Shown: piece by piece, positions 53,705 through 62,000 of the stretch
How the letters are laid out: every line of letters begins with the position of its first letter
Position numbering within the stretch: the first letter of the stretch is position 1
NCBI RefSeq assembly: GCF_001652275.1
Contig: NZ_LVZK01000001.1
Coordinates: forward strand, 434,001-498,000
DNA length: 64,000 nucleotides
Source: Peptidiphaga gingivicola
GTDB taxonomy: Bacteria; Actinomycetota; Actinomycetes; Actinomycetales; Actinomycetaceae
Direction of reading: 5' to 3'
Notes under the pieces: generated by a model
What the model saw: only the letters and a program-made list of their open reading frames with translations
The model's database searches: none
What the model was told of the DNA's origin: nothing
Program-made: the position numbers and the translations under genes

Positions 53705-54367
53705 TAATTTCAGATATGGTCATCGTTGAAAACTTACTTTACCCATCAACCTCGTAAACCATAACTGATAAAATTAATCAGTTAAACTGAATAAAATGCC
53801 TTCAAGGAGCGTTATAACGGCAAAGGTTCGATAACGGTACGACACTAACTCCGAATAGATTTGCTCTACGAGCAAAAGATGCCCCTCGCCGATGGCGCTG
53901 ATTGCGATAGACATAGAACGTTGTTGGACCAGCGATTCGTCTTTGACATTCTGTTTCAATCATCCGTAGCTCAAATAGCTCGCCAATCGGCAGAATGGAC
54001 CACTAGATAAGAACGTAAGTAAAAATTTACAGCAGCGTGAATAGAAATATCAGAACCGAATACGTAAACAGTAAACGCATCAAAATCATAACTAGAAAAT
54101 CTTTAGCGTAGGAGCATACACCATTTAAATCACTAAACCATAGGATAAACAAAATGGCAGATCATAAGCAGTCAACGTGTATTTGCGTTGAGATTTCTAT
54201 GTAAAAATAGTTCTATAATCTGAGTATATACGTCATAATATAATCAATCATCGACAACACAATATACTATCCATATAGTGTCATAGCAACTTACATAGAC
54301 CGTAAACGTATAAAACATAAGGTTTGGCGGCGACACGTCGAAAGAGTATATGACACGTAGAACATAC

Positions 54368-55042
54368 TCACCTATGTCTATTCGTTTGCTTCTTCCTAAC
54401 TTCCAGTACGCGAGTCTCTTCCGTCGTTCCAAACGGAATCACCACATGGACGTCGGCCCATTTCGCGCGATACTTTCGCAGAAGGTGAATTGCATCATCA
54501 ATCTCCTCATCAACTCGGGCTCCTTTGAGCGCCAACAACGAGCCGCCGCCTTTGAGTAGCGGCATTGTCCATGGGAGCAGCTTTCTCAGCGCCGCCACCG
54601 CCCTCGCCGTGACAGTATCCGCGTCTACCTTGCCGACAAGGTCTTCGGATCGTGCATGGACAACTTCAACGTTCGGCAGAGAGAGATCCTTGACAACGTC
54701 GTTCAACCAGCGTGCTCGCCGCTCCATCGAATCGACAAGGACAAGGCGAAGATCCTTGCGAACTATCGCGGCGACGACACCCGGAAAGCCAGCGCCGGAG
54801 CCGACGTCGACGACCTTCGCTTTAAACGGGATGAAATCGAGGATTGCCATGGAATTGAGGAGATGCCTAGTCCATAGGCGCTTGAGTTCACGAGGCCCAA
54901 GCAATCCGCGCAGCTCGCCTTCCCTTTCGAGCATTCCTGCATAGTCCACCAGCTGTTGCCACGTATCCTGCCCAAAGTGGGAGGCCCCTCCCGAGGGAGG
55001 GGCCTCCGCGAGCACACCGTTGTCGTCCACGCTCAAGTTCAC
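54368..55042 (-). CDS. rsmG: 16S rRNA (guanine527-N7)-methyltransferase
   Basis: A 224-residue Rossmann methyltransferase (GidB). DVGSGAGFPGVVAAI is the SAM-binding motif, with LVDSMERRARWL and ARAVAAL further on, and LLNSMAIL (for HLxxS) before it. It methylates G527 of 16S rRNA; loss gives low-level streptomycin resistance in other bacteria. The GTG at 55042 overlaps the jag stop (GTGA). It is the last gene of the rpmH-rnpA-yidD-yidC-jag-rsmG operon. parA normally follows directly; here 8 kb of gene-free DNA intervenes. Confidence 0.94.
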   Translation of the reverse strand: MNLSVDDNGVLAEAPPSGGASHFGQDTWQQLVDYAGMLEREGELRGLLGPRELKRLWTRHLLNSMAILDFIPFKAKVVDVGSGAGFPGVVAAIVRKDLRLVLVDSMERRARWLNDVVKDLSLPNVEVVHARSEDLVGKVDADTVTARAVAALRKLLPWTMPLLKGGGSLLALKGARVDEEIDDAIHLLRKYRAKWADVHVVIPFGTTEETRVLEVRKKQTNRHR

Positions 55043-55764
55043 TTTGTAGCCGACGACGCCGAGCTCTTGCCGGCATTCTCGCCGTCGATTGGATCTGTCG
55101 ATTCACCCGCGACGTCAACGGAAGCATCATCAGCCACACCAACAGGCACAACGTCAACGGAAGCATCATCAGCCACACCAGCAGACACGACATCATCGGA
55201 CCCAGAGGGGGCAGAATCGGAAACTGCCCCTTCTTCCGGGGATTCGCCTTCTTCCAAGGATTCATCGGCGGCAGCAGCCTCACTGACAATCACATGGCGC
55301 GCATTTCCGAGTCCCTCGGAGTCGGAGGCTAGGCCGGCGGCAGCGGCGACGTCGTGAACGACCTTTCGTTCAAACGGATTCATCGGCGCCAGGGAGACAG
55401 GCTCCCCGTTGGCCAAAACGGAGGCAACCGCTTCGCGAGCGATTGCTGCGACCTCCTGACGATGTGATTCTCTGTAATCGGCGATGTCAAGCATGAGACG
55501 GCTACGCTCGCCGGTCTTCGCTTGAACGGCCAGACGAGTAAGCTCCTGGAGGGCATCAAGGACCTCGCCTCCCTGACCGATGAGACGTTTGAGCCTGCGG
55601 TCGGCGACGCCCTCCGTCACGACCGCAACAGACGCGCGATCGGCTTCGACGCCAATTTCGATGTCTCCGTCTAAGTCGGCTATGTTGAGAAGCTCCTCAA
55701 TGTAATCGGCTCCAAAATCGCCTTCGTCGTTTAACTTCTTGACGAGTTCGGCCCTGTCAGCCAT
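55039..55764 (-). CDS. jag: Jag/KhpB RNA-binding protein (KH-R3H)
   Basis: A 241-residue protein. It has a short N-terminal region, a KH domain (RRLKRLIGQGGEVLDALQEL...) and an R3H domain (NPFERKVVHDVAAA). The C-terminal ~75 residues are acidic with two copies of GVADDASVDV encoded by a DNA repeat near 55110-55190. KhpB pairs with KhpA to bind RNA and tune cell division and envelope growth in Gram-positives. Position between yidC and rsmG is standard. The tail repeat is not part of the conserved family. Confidence 0.92.
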   Translation of the reverse strand: MADRAELVKKLNDEGDFGADYIEELLNIADLDGDIEIGVEADRASVAVVTEGVADRRLKRLIGQGGEVLDALQELTRLAVQAKTGERSRLMLDIADYRESHRQEVAAIAREAVASVLANGEPVSLAPMNPFERKVVHDVAAAAGLASDSEGLGNARHVIVSEAAAADESLEEGESPEEGAVSDSAPSGSDDVVSAGVADDASVDVVPVGVADDASVDVAGESTDPIDGENAGKSSASSATK

Positions 55765-55990
55765 CGGATCGTCCTTTCTTCGGCAAGCACCGCTGCAGTG
55801 CGTAAAAGTAGTTGTAGTTGTGGGGATTGGTAGTTGCGAACTTGGGAATTCCTCCGACGTGGAAGCGTATAAACCTCCGGCCGGGAAGCTTTCGAAGCTC
55901 GGGTGAAGCCATGGCTCAAGGAGAATCGTTGGTTAGGGAAGGACTCATTGATGCATAGAAACTCATAGCTGGAGTAAGGCGAGCAAAGGA

Positions 55991-57163
55991 TCAGAAGTTT
56001 CGCTTCTTCTGGTTCTGTTGGACGCGTTTCTTTCGATTGGCGGCCTTGTTCTTCGCGCGCGCTCGTTCCGCTTGGCGCCGCTCGTAGCGACGTCGAGCCC
56101 GCTCGGCCTCGGTCAAACCGTCTTTGCCGCGAACCTCTTCAGGTTTGTCGGAGTCGGCTTCATCGACATCAGAGTCGTCGGCGTCATTGTGAAGCGCTCG
56201 ATTGGCTGCCTTCGCCGCAGCCTTCTTCGACCTTTCCTTGCCGAGAGGCTGAACCCGACCTCCCGCGCGAGCGGCGTCCTCGGACTCAAGCTTCTCGATC
56301 TCCTCCTTGCTCAGGCCTTTGCGTTCGCGCTTTTCCCGAAGGCGCTTCTGGCGTTCCTTGTAGGCTTGCGATCCGGGCGTCGGATTGTTGCGAATGAACC
56401 AAGCCTGCTGGCACAGATTCCAGATGTTGCCCGCGACCCAGTAAACCAGAACCGCGACTTGAAGGACTCCACCCATGAAGATGTACATGATCGGCATGCC
56501 GTACATCATGATCTGCTGTGTGCGGTACATCGGGTTGCTCTTGTCCAAAGCGGACTCGGGCATGTTTTTGCGCATGAGCTGATGCTGCGTGTAGAACATC
56601 GTGGCGCTCATGATGAGGACCAGCACTCCAATGACAATCTGGCTGTTGGTCGACGCCGCAGTTCTGAAGTTCGTAGCGAGCGGCGCTCCGAAAACCGTGG
56701 ACTTCTCGAAGTCCGTCGCAAGCTCTTTGGTGATAGGGCCCAATGCCTCGCGTCGCCCGCTGGAAATGCCCGGGAATGCGGAGATAACCCTGTAAAGCGC
56801 GAAAAGAATGGGCATCTGGACCAGCATCGGCAGACACGTGGCAAAAGGAGAGGTTCCATGTTTGCGGTAAACCGCCTGCATCTCCTCCTGCATTCGGCGC
56901 CGGGAAACCATGTCCTTCTTGCCCTTGTACTTCTTCTGGATCTTCTGGACCTCAGGTTGGATGACTTGGGCCTGGCGCGAGGATCGAATCTGTTTGTTGT
57001 AAAGAGGAAGCACCAGAAGACGGACGACGACGGTGAGGCCGATGATCGACAAAACCCACGCCGCGCCCGCGCCGTCCGGAAGGCCGAACGCCACAAAGAC
57101 CCGACGCAGGATCTCCATGATCCATGCGATCACCCACATGAGTGGGAAAAGGATTGTATCCAC
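55991..57163 (-). CDS. yidC: Membrane protein insertase YidC
   Basis: A 390-residue Oxa1/YidC insertase with five membrane helices. The conserved Arg of the hydrophilic groove lies in VVVRLLVLPLYNKQ. A cytoplasmic coiled hairpin (EVQKIQKKYKGKKD) follows, then MLVQMPILFALYR and a final helix pair. The highly charged Arg/Lys/Glu tail (about 285-390) likely contacts ribosomes. It has no signal peptide, as in other actinobacteria. It inserts small membrane proteins with or without SecYEG. Confidence 0.95.
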   Translation of the reverse strand: MDTILFPLMWVIAWIMEILRRVFVAFGLPDGAGAAWVLSIIGLTVVVRLLVLPLYNKQIRSSRQAQVIQPEVQKIQKKYKGKKDMVSRRRMQEEMQAVYRKHGTSPFATCLPMLVQMPILFALYRVISAFPGISSGRREALGPITKELATDFEKSTVFGAPLATNFRTAASTNSQIVIGVLVLIMSATMFYTQHQLMRKNMPESALDKSNPMYRTQQIMMYGMPIMYIFMGGVLQVAVLVYWVAGNIWNLCQQAWFIRNNPTPGSQAYKERQKRLREKRERKGLSKEEIEKLESEDAARAGGRVQPLGKERSKKAAAKAANRALHNDADDSDVDEADSDKPEEVRGKDGLTEAERARRRYERRQAERARAKNKAANRKKRVQQNQKKRNF

Positions 57164-57202
57164 GCTACTTCTTTCGTATTCGGCGGTTACCCGCTCTTGC
57201 TG

Positions 57203-57550
57203 TCAAGCTTGCGAGGCCGAGCAGACCTCGCCGCCGCGGCGATCGCCCACTAGAGCCGCTTCCGCGTCCTCCCGCTCGTAGAGAGCGTGAAGCTCGTCCA
57301 CATCCAGGGGTTTCGAGGGCCACCGTCCTTTGGGGGGAACCCTGTCCACTCCGCCTTTGCTCCATGGGTTGCACCGCAGAACTCGCCATACTCCTAGTAG
57401 TGTACCTTTCAAGACTCCGTGAATTCGCAGAGATTCCAACGCGTATTGCGAACATGTCGGCGCGTAGCGGCATCTTGCCGGAAAGCCTGGAGAAAGCCAC
57501 CGCTGATAGGCCCGAATGGGCCAGGAAAGAAATCTGGTGAGAAAACTCAT
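57203..57550 (-). CDS. yidD: Membrane protein insertion efficiency factor YidD
   Basis: A 115-residue YidD with the hallmark YQRWLSP and the cysteine motif [13 protein letters not shown], followed by [17 protein letters not shown]. The three conserved cysteines are present. It begins at the ATG overlapping the rnpA stop (ATGA). A hydrophilic extension of about 30 residues follows the conserved domain. It assists YidC, encoded next in the operon. Confidence 0.94.
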   Translation of the reverse strand: MSFLTRFLSWPIRAYQRWLSPGFPARCRYAPTCSQYALESLRIHGVLKGTLLGVWRVLRCNPWSKGGVDRVPPKGRWPSKPLDVDELHALYEREDAEAALVGDRRGGEVCSASQA

Positions 57551-58059
57551 CGCTCGCCGCTCTCGCTGGAATTTCCCGTATCGGTGGGAGCGCTGACCGG
57601 CAAAACCTCGTTGCGGCCTTTGCCGCCAATCGACCCCTCCATACTCTCGTCAAGCGGCTCCCTGCGACCTTCGCGAAGCGACTCCTTGTGGCGAACCGAA
57701 GCGATGCAGCGGTCAAGGTCGGCGGCCAGATCTTGGGAACTGGCGCCTTTGGCCGGCGGAAAGACACGGACGGAAACGAGCTCACCCGGGCGAAGAATTT
57801 GAACGCGCGTCCTCATGAGATGGCGAAGCTGCCGACAGAGACGGTGCCTGACGACCGAGTTTCCGACAGATCTGGGTATGACAAAACCGACCTTCGGCGG
57901 AAGGTCGGTGACGCTGCTTATAGAATCTGCGCCGGACCGGTCGAAGCCGGAAGGATCTGCGCCGATTGCTACGAGAAGCCTGGCAGATCCGCCTCGAACG
58001 CCTCGGAAGGCTTGGGCGAACTCCGCCGAGCGCCGCATGCGGTTCTCGGCAGCAAGCAC
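57547..58059 (-). CDS. rnpA: Ribonuclease P protein component
   Basis: A 170-residue RnpA. The start, with [10 protein letters not shown], and the signature [18 protein letters not shown] are clear. Together with the RNA subunit (not in this window) it matures tRNA 5' ends. It is longer than the usual 110-125 residues: there is an insert after residue 33 and a C-terminal tail of about 45 residues rich in Glu, Gly and Ser. The GTG at 58059 lies one base after the rpmH stop, a very tight junction that couples the two genes. Confidence 0.93.
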   Translation of the reverse strand: MLAAENRMRRSAEFAQAFRGVRGGSARLLVAIGADPSGFDRSGADSISSVTDLPPKVGFVIPRSVGNSVVRHRLCRQLRHLMRTRVQILRPGELVSVRVFPPAKGASSQDLAADLDRCIASVRHKESLREGRREPLDESMEGSIGGKGRNEVLPVSAPTDTGNSSESGER

Positions 58060-58060
58060 G

Positions 58061-58198
58061 TCAGGCAGAGAGCGAACGGCGACCCTTGCGACGGCGAGCA
58101 GCGAGAATCGCTCGGCCGGCGCGGGTCGACATGCGCTTGCGGAAGCCGTGCACCTTGGCCCGGCGGCGGTTGTTGGGCTGGAAAGTCCGCTTGGTCAC
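58061..58198 (-). CDS. rpmH: 50S ribosomal protein L34
   Basis: A 45-residue basic protein with [18 protein letters not shown] and [13 protein letters not shown], matching L34 throughout. The GTG at 58198 has AGGGAG about 10 bases upstream; longer in-frame versions lack similarity. It heads the operon running left from oriC. Confidence 0.96.
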   Translation of the reverse strand: MTKRTFQPNNRRRAKVHGFRKRMSTRAGRAILAARRRKGRRSLSA

Positions 58199-58365
58199 GG
58201 TTGTTCTCCCTAAGACGGCGCGAGGAAGTCTCGCGAAGACTGCTCGTGTGCGAGGCACACATGACTAAACAACTTTACGCGAGGGTCCGCTCAGGGGTCA
58301 ACGCAGCGTCCCCTCTGGTGAGTGGAATCTCAAGGAGGTCCCGCTATCGACAAACTACACGTTTG

Positions 58366-58511
58366 TTATTCACATCTGTGTCCACACCTGTGGATAAAAA
58401 TCGATCTTCGAATGTCCGGCGTCAAAACGGACAAATCTCCTTGTGAACAACATCGATGTAATTTCCACAGTTGTGGACAAGGCTGTGGATAAACCTGTTG
58501 CATTGTCCCCA
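58366..58511. promoter_or_regulatory. oriC: oriC part 1: DnaA boxes between rpmH and dnaA
   Basis: Perfect boxes: TGTGGATAA at 58389-58397 and 58484-58492, TGTGGACAA at 58472-58480. One mismatch: TTATTCACA 58366-58374, GTGTCCACA 58378-58386, TGTGAACAA 58442-58450 and TTGTCCCCA 58503-58511. The 388-bp gap (58199-58586) should also hold the divergent rpmH and dnaA promoters; I could not fix their positions. Confidence 0.8.
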
Positions 58512-58586
58512 AGGCTGTGTTCAAATTGGTCAGGTCCCACGCAGGAGGCAATGCGCGGTGGGTTCTCACACGTCCAAGGAGTTCCA

Positions 58587-60362
58587 ATGAGTGACGGTAA
58601 TCCGGCCAAAGACGCGTGGAATGCGGCAACCGAATTACTGCGCGCAGACGGCTCGCTCTCGGATTCCCAGGCCGCTTTTGTGCGTATGGCCCATCCTTTG
58701 GCCTGGGTGGACGAGATCTTCATGATCGCCGTGGGGTCCGAGTTTGTGAAAACCTGGATCGAGGAGCACGTCTCCGAAACGATGACCTCGATGCTCTCGA
58801 ACATACTCGGACGCTCCGTGCGCATCGTCATCTCCGTCGATCCGAGTGTGAACGAGTCCCAGCCCGTCGGGACAATGGCGTCGAGCATTGCACCCAGCGC
58901 AGTCGCTCCCAGCGTCCTCGCGGCCTCGGAAGATCCTTTGCCTGCGTCCTCGCTGACCATGCCGTCGTTGGCCCCGTCGTCGTTGGCGTCGTCGGGCGTC
59001 GAAGCGGAAGAGGGTGACGCTTCGGATTCTGCGACGTCGGACTATTCGCAGCCTCGCTATCCTGGAATGTCCAGATCCTCCGAGCATTCTTTTTCAGAAA
59101 CCGCGAAGTACAGGGAAAGCTCAACGGACGTCGAAGCCGGCTATGCAAGGCCTCGACCCAGGCACCTGGACACCTCCGGGTCTGGCGACGAGCCGCTGCT
59201 CCCGAGCAAGCCGGACGAATCGCACGAGTCCTTCACACAGGGGATTCGCTACGTCGATCAGACGACGATCGCGGAGGAGGCGCTTGCCAAACGCCCCGAC
59301 ACCGCGGCACGATCGCAGAAGGCGCGCATCAATCCGCGCTACACCTTCGACAATTTCGTCATTGGAGACAACAACCGCTTTGCCACGGCGACGTCGCTGG
59401 CCGTGGCCGAATCGCCCGGGACGACATACAATCCCCTCTTCCTCTACTCAGATTCCGGGATGGGCAAGACCCATCTCATGCATGCCATCGGAAACTACGC
59501 TCTCAACCTCTTCCCCTCGATCAAAGTCCGCTATGTGAGCGCCGAGGAGTTCACGAACGCCTTCATCAACTCCGTGCGCGACGGACACCAGGCCGAGTTC
59601 AAGAACCAGTTCCGCACGGTGGACATCCTGCTCATCGACGACATTCAATTCATCGGCGGACGGGACTCGACGGTCGAGGAGTTCTTTCACACCTTCAACG
59701 CGCTGACGAACTCCAACAAGCAAATCGTCATTACGTCGGACGTGTCTCCCAACCTCCTCAACGGATTCGAGGAGCGCATGCTCTCTCGCTTCAATTCGGG
59801 CGTGACGGCAAACATCGACCGTCCCAATCTCGAAACTCGGATCGCTATCTTGGAGAAGAAGGCCCACTCGGACGGCTTCACGGTTCCCCGAGAGGTCAAC
59901 GAGTACATCGCGACCCACATGCTGACGAACGTGCGCGAGATGGAAGGCGCCCTTCGACGAGTCACAGCCTTCGCCGATCTGTCGAAGCAGACGATCAGCC
60001 TCGGATTGGCGGAAATGATACTCAAGGACCTCATAGCCAATCCCGACGCCATCGAGATCACCGCGACTCTCATCATGAGCCAAACGGCTGGGTACTTCGA
60101 CATTTCCATTGAGGAGATGATATCGACCGATCGAAGCAGGGTCCTCGTCTCGGCTCGCCAAGTGGCCATGTACCTGTGCAGAGAAATGACGGAGCTGTCG
60201 CTTCCGAAGATCGGCCACCTTTTCGGCAAGCGCGATCACACCACTGTGATGCACGCGTGCAGAAAGATCGACAAGCAGATGGCGGAGCGGCAAACCACGT
60301 ACAACCAGGTTTCCGAGCTGACGAGCCGGATCAAACAAGCCGCGCAGCAGGCCTCTTTGTAG
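58587..60362 (+). CDS. dnaA: Chromosomal replication initiator DnaA
   Basis: A 591-residue initiator. Domain I occupies about 1-90, a long Ser/Glu/Pro-rich domain II about 95-245, and the AAA+ domain follows from PRYTFDNFVIGDNN. Walker A is SDSGMGKTH (Lys294, Thr295); the usual first Gly is Ser288. Walker B is LLIDDIQF. Domain IV carries the DnaA-box reader RDHTTVMHACRKI. AAGGAG precedes the ATG at 58587, so an upstream in-frame start inside oriC is rejected. It binds the boxes on either side of its own gene and probably those upstream of dnaB. Confidence 0.97.
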   Translation: MSDGNPAKDAWNAATELLRADGSLSDSQAAFVRMAHPLAWVDEIFMIAVGSEFVKTWIEEHVSETMTSMLSNILGRSVRIVISVDPSVNESQPVGTMASSIAPSAVAPSVLAASEDPLPASSLTMPSLAPSSLASSGVEAEEGDASDSATSDYSQPRYPGMSRSSEHSFSETAKYRESSTDVEAGYARPRPRHLDTSGSGDEPLLPSKPDESHESFTQGIRYVDQTTIAEEALAKRPDTAARSQKARINPRYTFDNFVIGDNNRFATATSLAVAESPGTTYNPLFLYSDSGMGKTHLMHAIGNYALNLFPSIKVRYVSAEEFTNAFINSVRDGHQAEFKNQFRTVDILLIDDIQFIGGRDSTVEEFFHTFNALTNSNKQIVITSDVSPNLLNGFEERMLSRFNSGVTANIDRPNLETRIAILEKKAHSDGFTVPREVNEYIATHMLTNVREMEGALRRVTAFADLSKQTISLGLAEMILKDLIANPDAIEITATLIMSQTAGYFDISIEEMISTDRSRVLVSARQVAMYLCREMTELSLPKIGHLFGKRDHTTVMHACRKIDKQMAERQTTYNQVSELTSRIKQAAQQASL

Positions 60363-60481
60363 CCCGCGTGCCCGGGCTTCGCCGCAGCTTGCGCGCCGGG
60401 CTTCGCCGCAGCTTGCATGCATGGCTTTTCGCTGTCGGGCGCATGGCCAGGATTCGCGCAGTTCGCCGTGTGCCGGGCTCC

Positions 60482-60685
60482 TGTGGAATCCACATGCACT
60501 GTGCATGAGGCTGTGGCATATCCTTGATTCTTTGTGGACAAAGGCTGTTCGTCTGTGGATCTTTTAAGGTCGAAAGTGTCTCATCCACTGATTCCTATGT
60601 TTTGCACCCAGGTTCTGCACAGATCCATCCACAGCAAAATCCTTTGAAAACATTGACAAAAGTTCGGTTATCCACCGATTCCACA
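60482..60685. promoter_or_regulatory. oriC: oriC part 2: DnaA boxes between dnaA and dnaN
   Basis: Perfect TGTGGACAA at 60533-60541. TTATCCACC at 60668-60676 has one mismatch. Weaker boxes lie at 60482, 60512, 60554, 60580, 60625 and 60677. An A/T-rich stretch at 60636-60661 could be the unwinding element. The 474-bp gap also must contain the dnaN promoter; TTGACA at 60653-60658 lacks a matching -10. Confidence 0.75.
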
Positions 60686-60836
60686 GGTGCTACAACTACT
60701 ACTGAGAACTTATCTAGTACAGGGAACGATCGGTCTTGGACTGCGCAACGAGGCGGATATGGACGACGGCCAAGCCGTTCTCGCGTAAAGTGGAGTTAGG
60801 TATGTCCTTTAAGGATTCAAAGAAAGAAGGTCTGTA

Positions 60837-61970
60837 GTGAAGCTTAGGGTTGAACACGACGTCTTCGCCGACGCCGTTTCGTGGGTTGCCCGCACGATCC
60901 CCTCGCGCCCTTCTCTTCCCGTTCTCGCGGGAATGAAGATCGAAGCGGACAAGGACGGCTCCGTCGCCCTATCCTCCTACGACCCGGACATCTCCTCGCA
61001 CGCCGTCATAGAGGCAGCCGTCGACGAGCCCGGAACGACGCTGGTCCACGGCCGGCTTCTCTCGGATTTCGCCAGGGCCCTCCCCAACAAGCCGATTGAC
61101 ATGGAGTTGAAGGGCGCCAAACTCGAAGTGGTGTGCGGGTCGTCGCACATTTCTATGCAGTCGATGCCCCTCGAGGACTACCCGTCGGCGCCGCCGATGC
61201 CCGAGGTCTCCGGCGTCGTCGACGGGGCGCTTTGGCAAGAGACCGTCGCGCAGGTGGTGACGGCCGCCTCCTCCGACGACACGCTTCCGCTTCTCGTCTC
61301 GGTGTGCATCGAGATCGAGGGAAAGACGATGTCGCTCATGGCCACGGACCGTTACCGGCTCGCGGTGCGCGACCTGACGTGGGAGCCTGCTAACGAGGAC
61401 GCCTCGCACAGGATCCTCGTGCGGGCCTCGCGGCTGTCGGATATCGCAAAGGCGCTGGGATCCGTAGGCAAGGTCGAACTCGCGATAGACAACTCGGGCC
61501 GGACGGGCATGATCGGCTTTTCGGCGGCCGGCCGCCACAATGTCGCCCGACTCATCGACGGCGAGTACCCGCAGGTCCGCAATCTCTTCCCCTCGGAGGC
61601 GACGGGCTACGCCGTCATTGGGCGCCAGGAGATGCTCGATGCGATCAAGCGCGCGAGGCTCGTCGTCGAAAAGAACTCCGCCGTCAGGCTTTCCTTCAGC
61701 GAAGGCCAGGTGATCCTCGAAGCGGGCCAGGGGGACAACGCCCAGACGAGCGAGGCGCTCGAGGCGACGCTTCACGGCGAGGACATCGTCATGGCCTTCA
61801 ACCCGAGTTTTCTCCAGGAGGGGCTCGGGGCGACGTCGGCCCCCTACGTCCGGCTGTCGTTTACGAGCGCTTCGAAACCGGCCGTCCTTACCGCGCAGCC
61901 CGAGATCGACGGCGAGGACGATCAGGAATTCCGCCTTTTGCTCATGCCGATCCGCACCTACGGCGGATGA
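60837..61970 (+). CDS. dnaN: DNA polymerase III beta subunit (sliding clamp)
   Basis: A 377-residue three-domain clamp. KLRVEHDVFADAVSWVART opens domain 1, MATDRYRLAVRD is the characteristic mid-protein motif, and the C-terminal LLMPIRTYGG matches the family's final strand. The GTG at 60837 is preceded by GAAAGAAGG. It encircles DNA and tethers polymerase. It lies upstream of recF in the standard order. Confidence 0.97.
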   Translation: MKLRVEHDVFADAVSWVARTIPSRPSLPVLAGMKIEADKDGSVALSSYDPDISSHAVIEAAVDEPGTTLVHGRLLSDFARALPNKPIDMELKGAKLEVVCGSSHISMQSMPLEDYPSAPPMPEVSGVVDGALWQETVAQVVTAASSDDTLPLLVSVCIEIEGKTMSLMATDRYRLAVRDLTWEPANEDASHRILVRASRLSDIAKALGSVGKVELAIDNSGRTGMIGFSAAGRHNVARLIDGEYPQVRNLFPSEATGYAVIGRQEMLDAIKRARLVVEKNSAVRLSFSEGQVILEAGQGDNAQTSEALEATLHGEDIVMAFNPSFLQEGLGATSAPYVRLSFTSASKPAVLTAQPEIDGEDDQEFRLLLMPIRTYGG

Positions 61971-62000
61971 AGCGCAAGGCGGGCGGGCGACGGAGAGAGC

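Larger units (their letters stand above)
46325..54367. other. Gene-free, low-GC, parS-bearing region (candidate centromere)
   Basis: About 8.0 kb without a credible gene between parA and rsmG. Base counts of three lines illustrate its composition: 33/60 GC at 50281-50340, 28/60 at 52681-52740 and 19/60 at 53581-53640, against clearly higher GC in the flanking genes. Stops are dense in all frames; the longest open frame (179 codons at 50264) contains parS sequence and has no recognisable domain. Contents are eight parS sites (47399-51998), an imperfect tandem repeat (48207-48280), a GACACA microsatellite (53663-53704) and an AT-rich end (about 53530-54360). No tRNA, rRNA, transposase or CRISPR was seen. 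I infer a structural rather than coding role. Confidence 0.8.
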
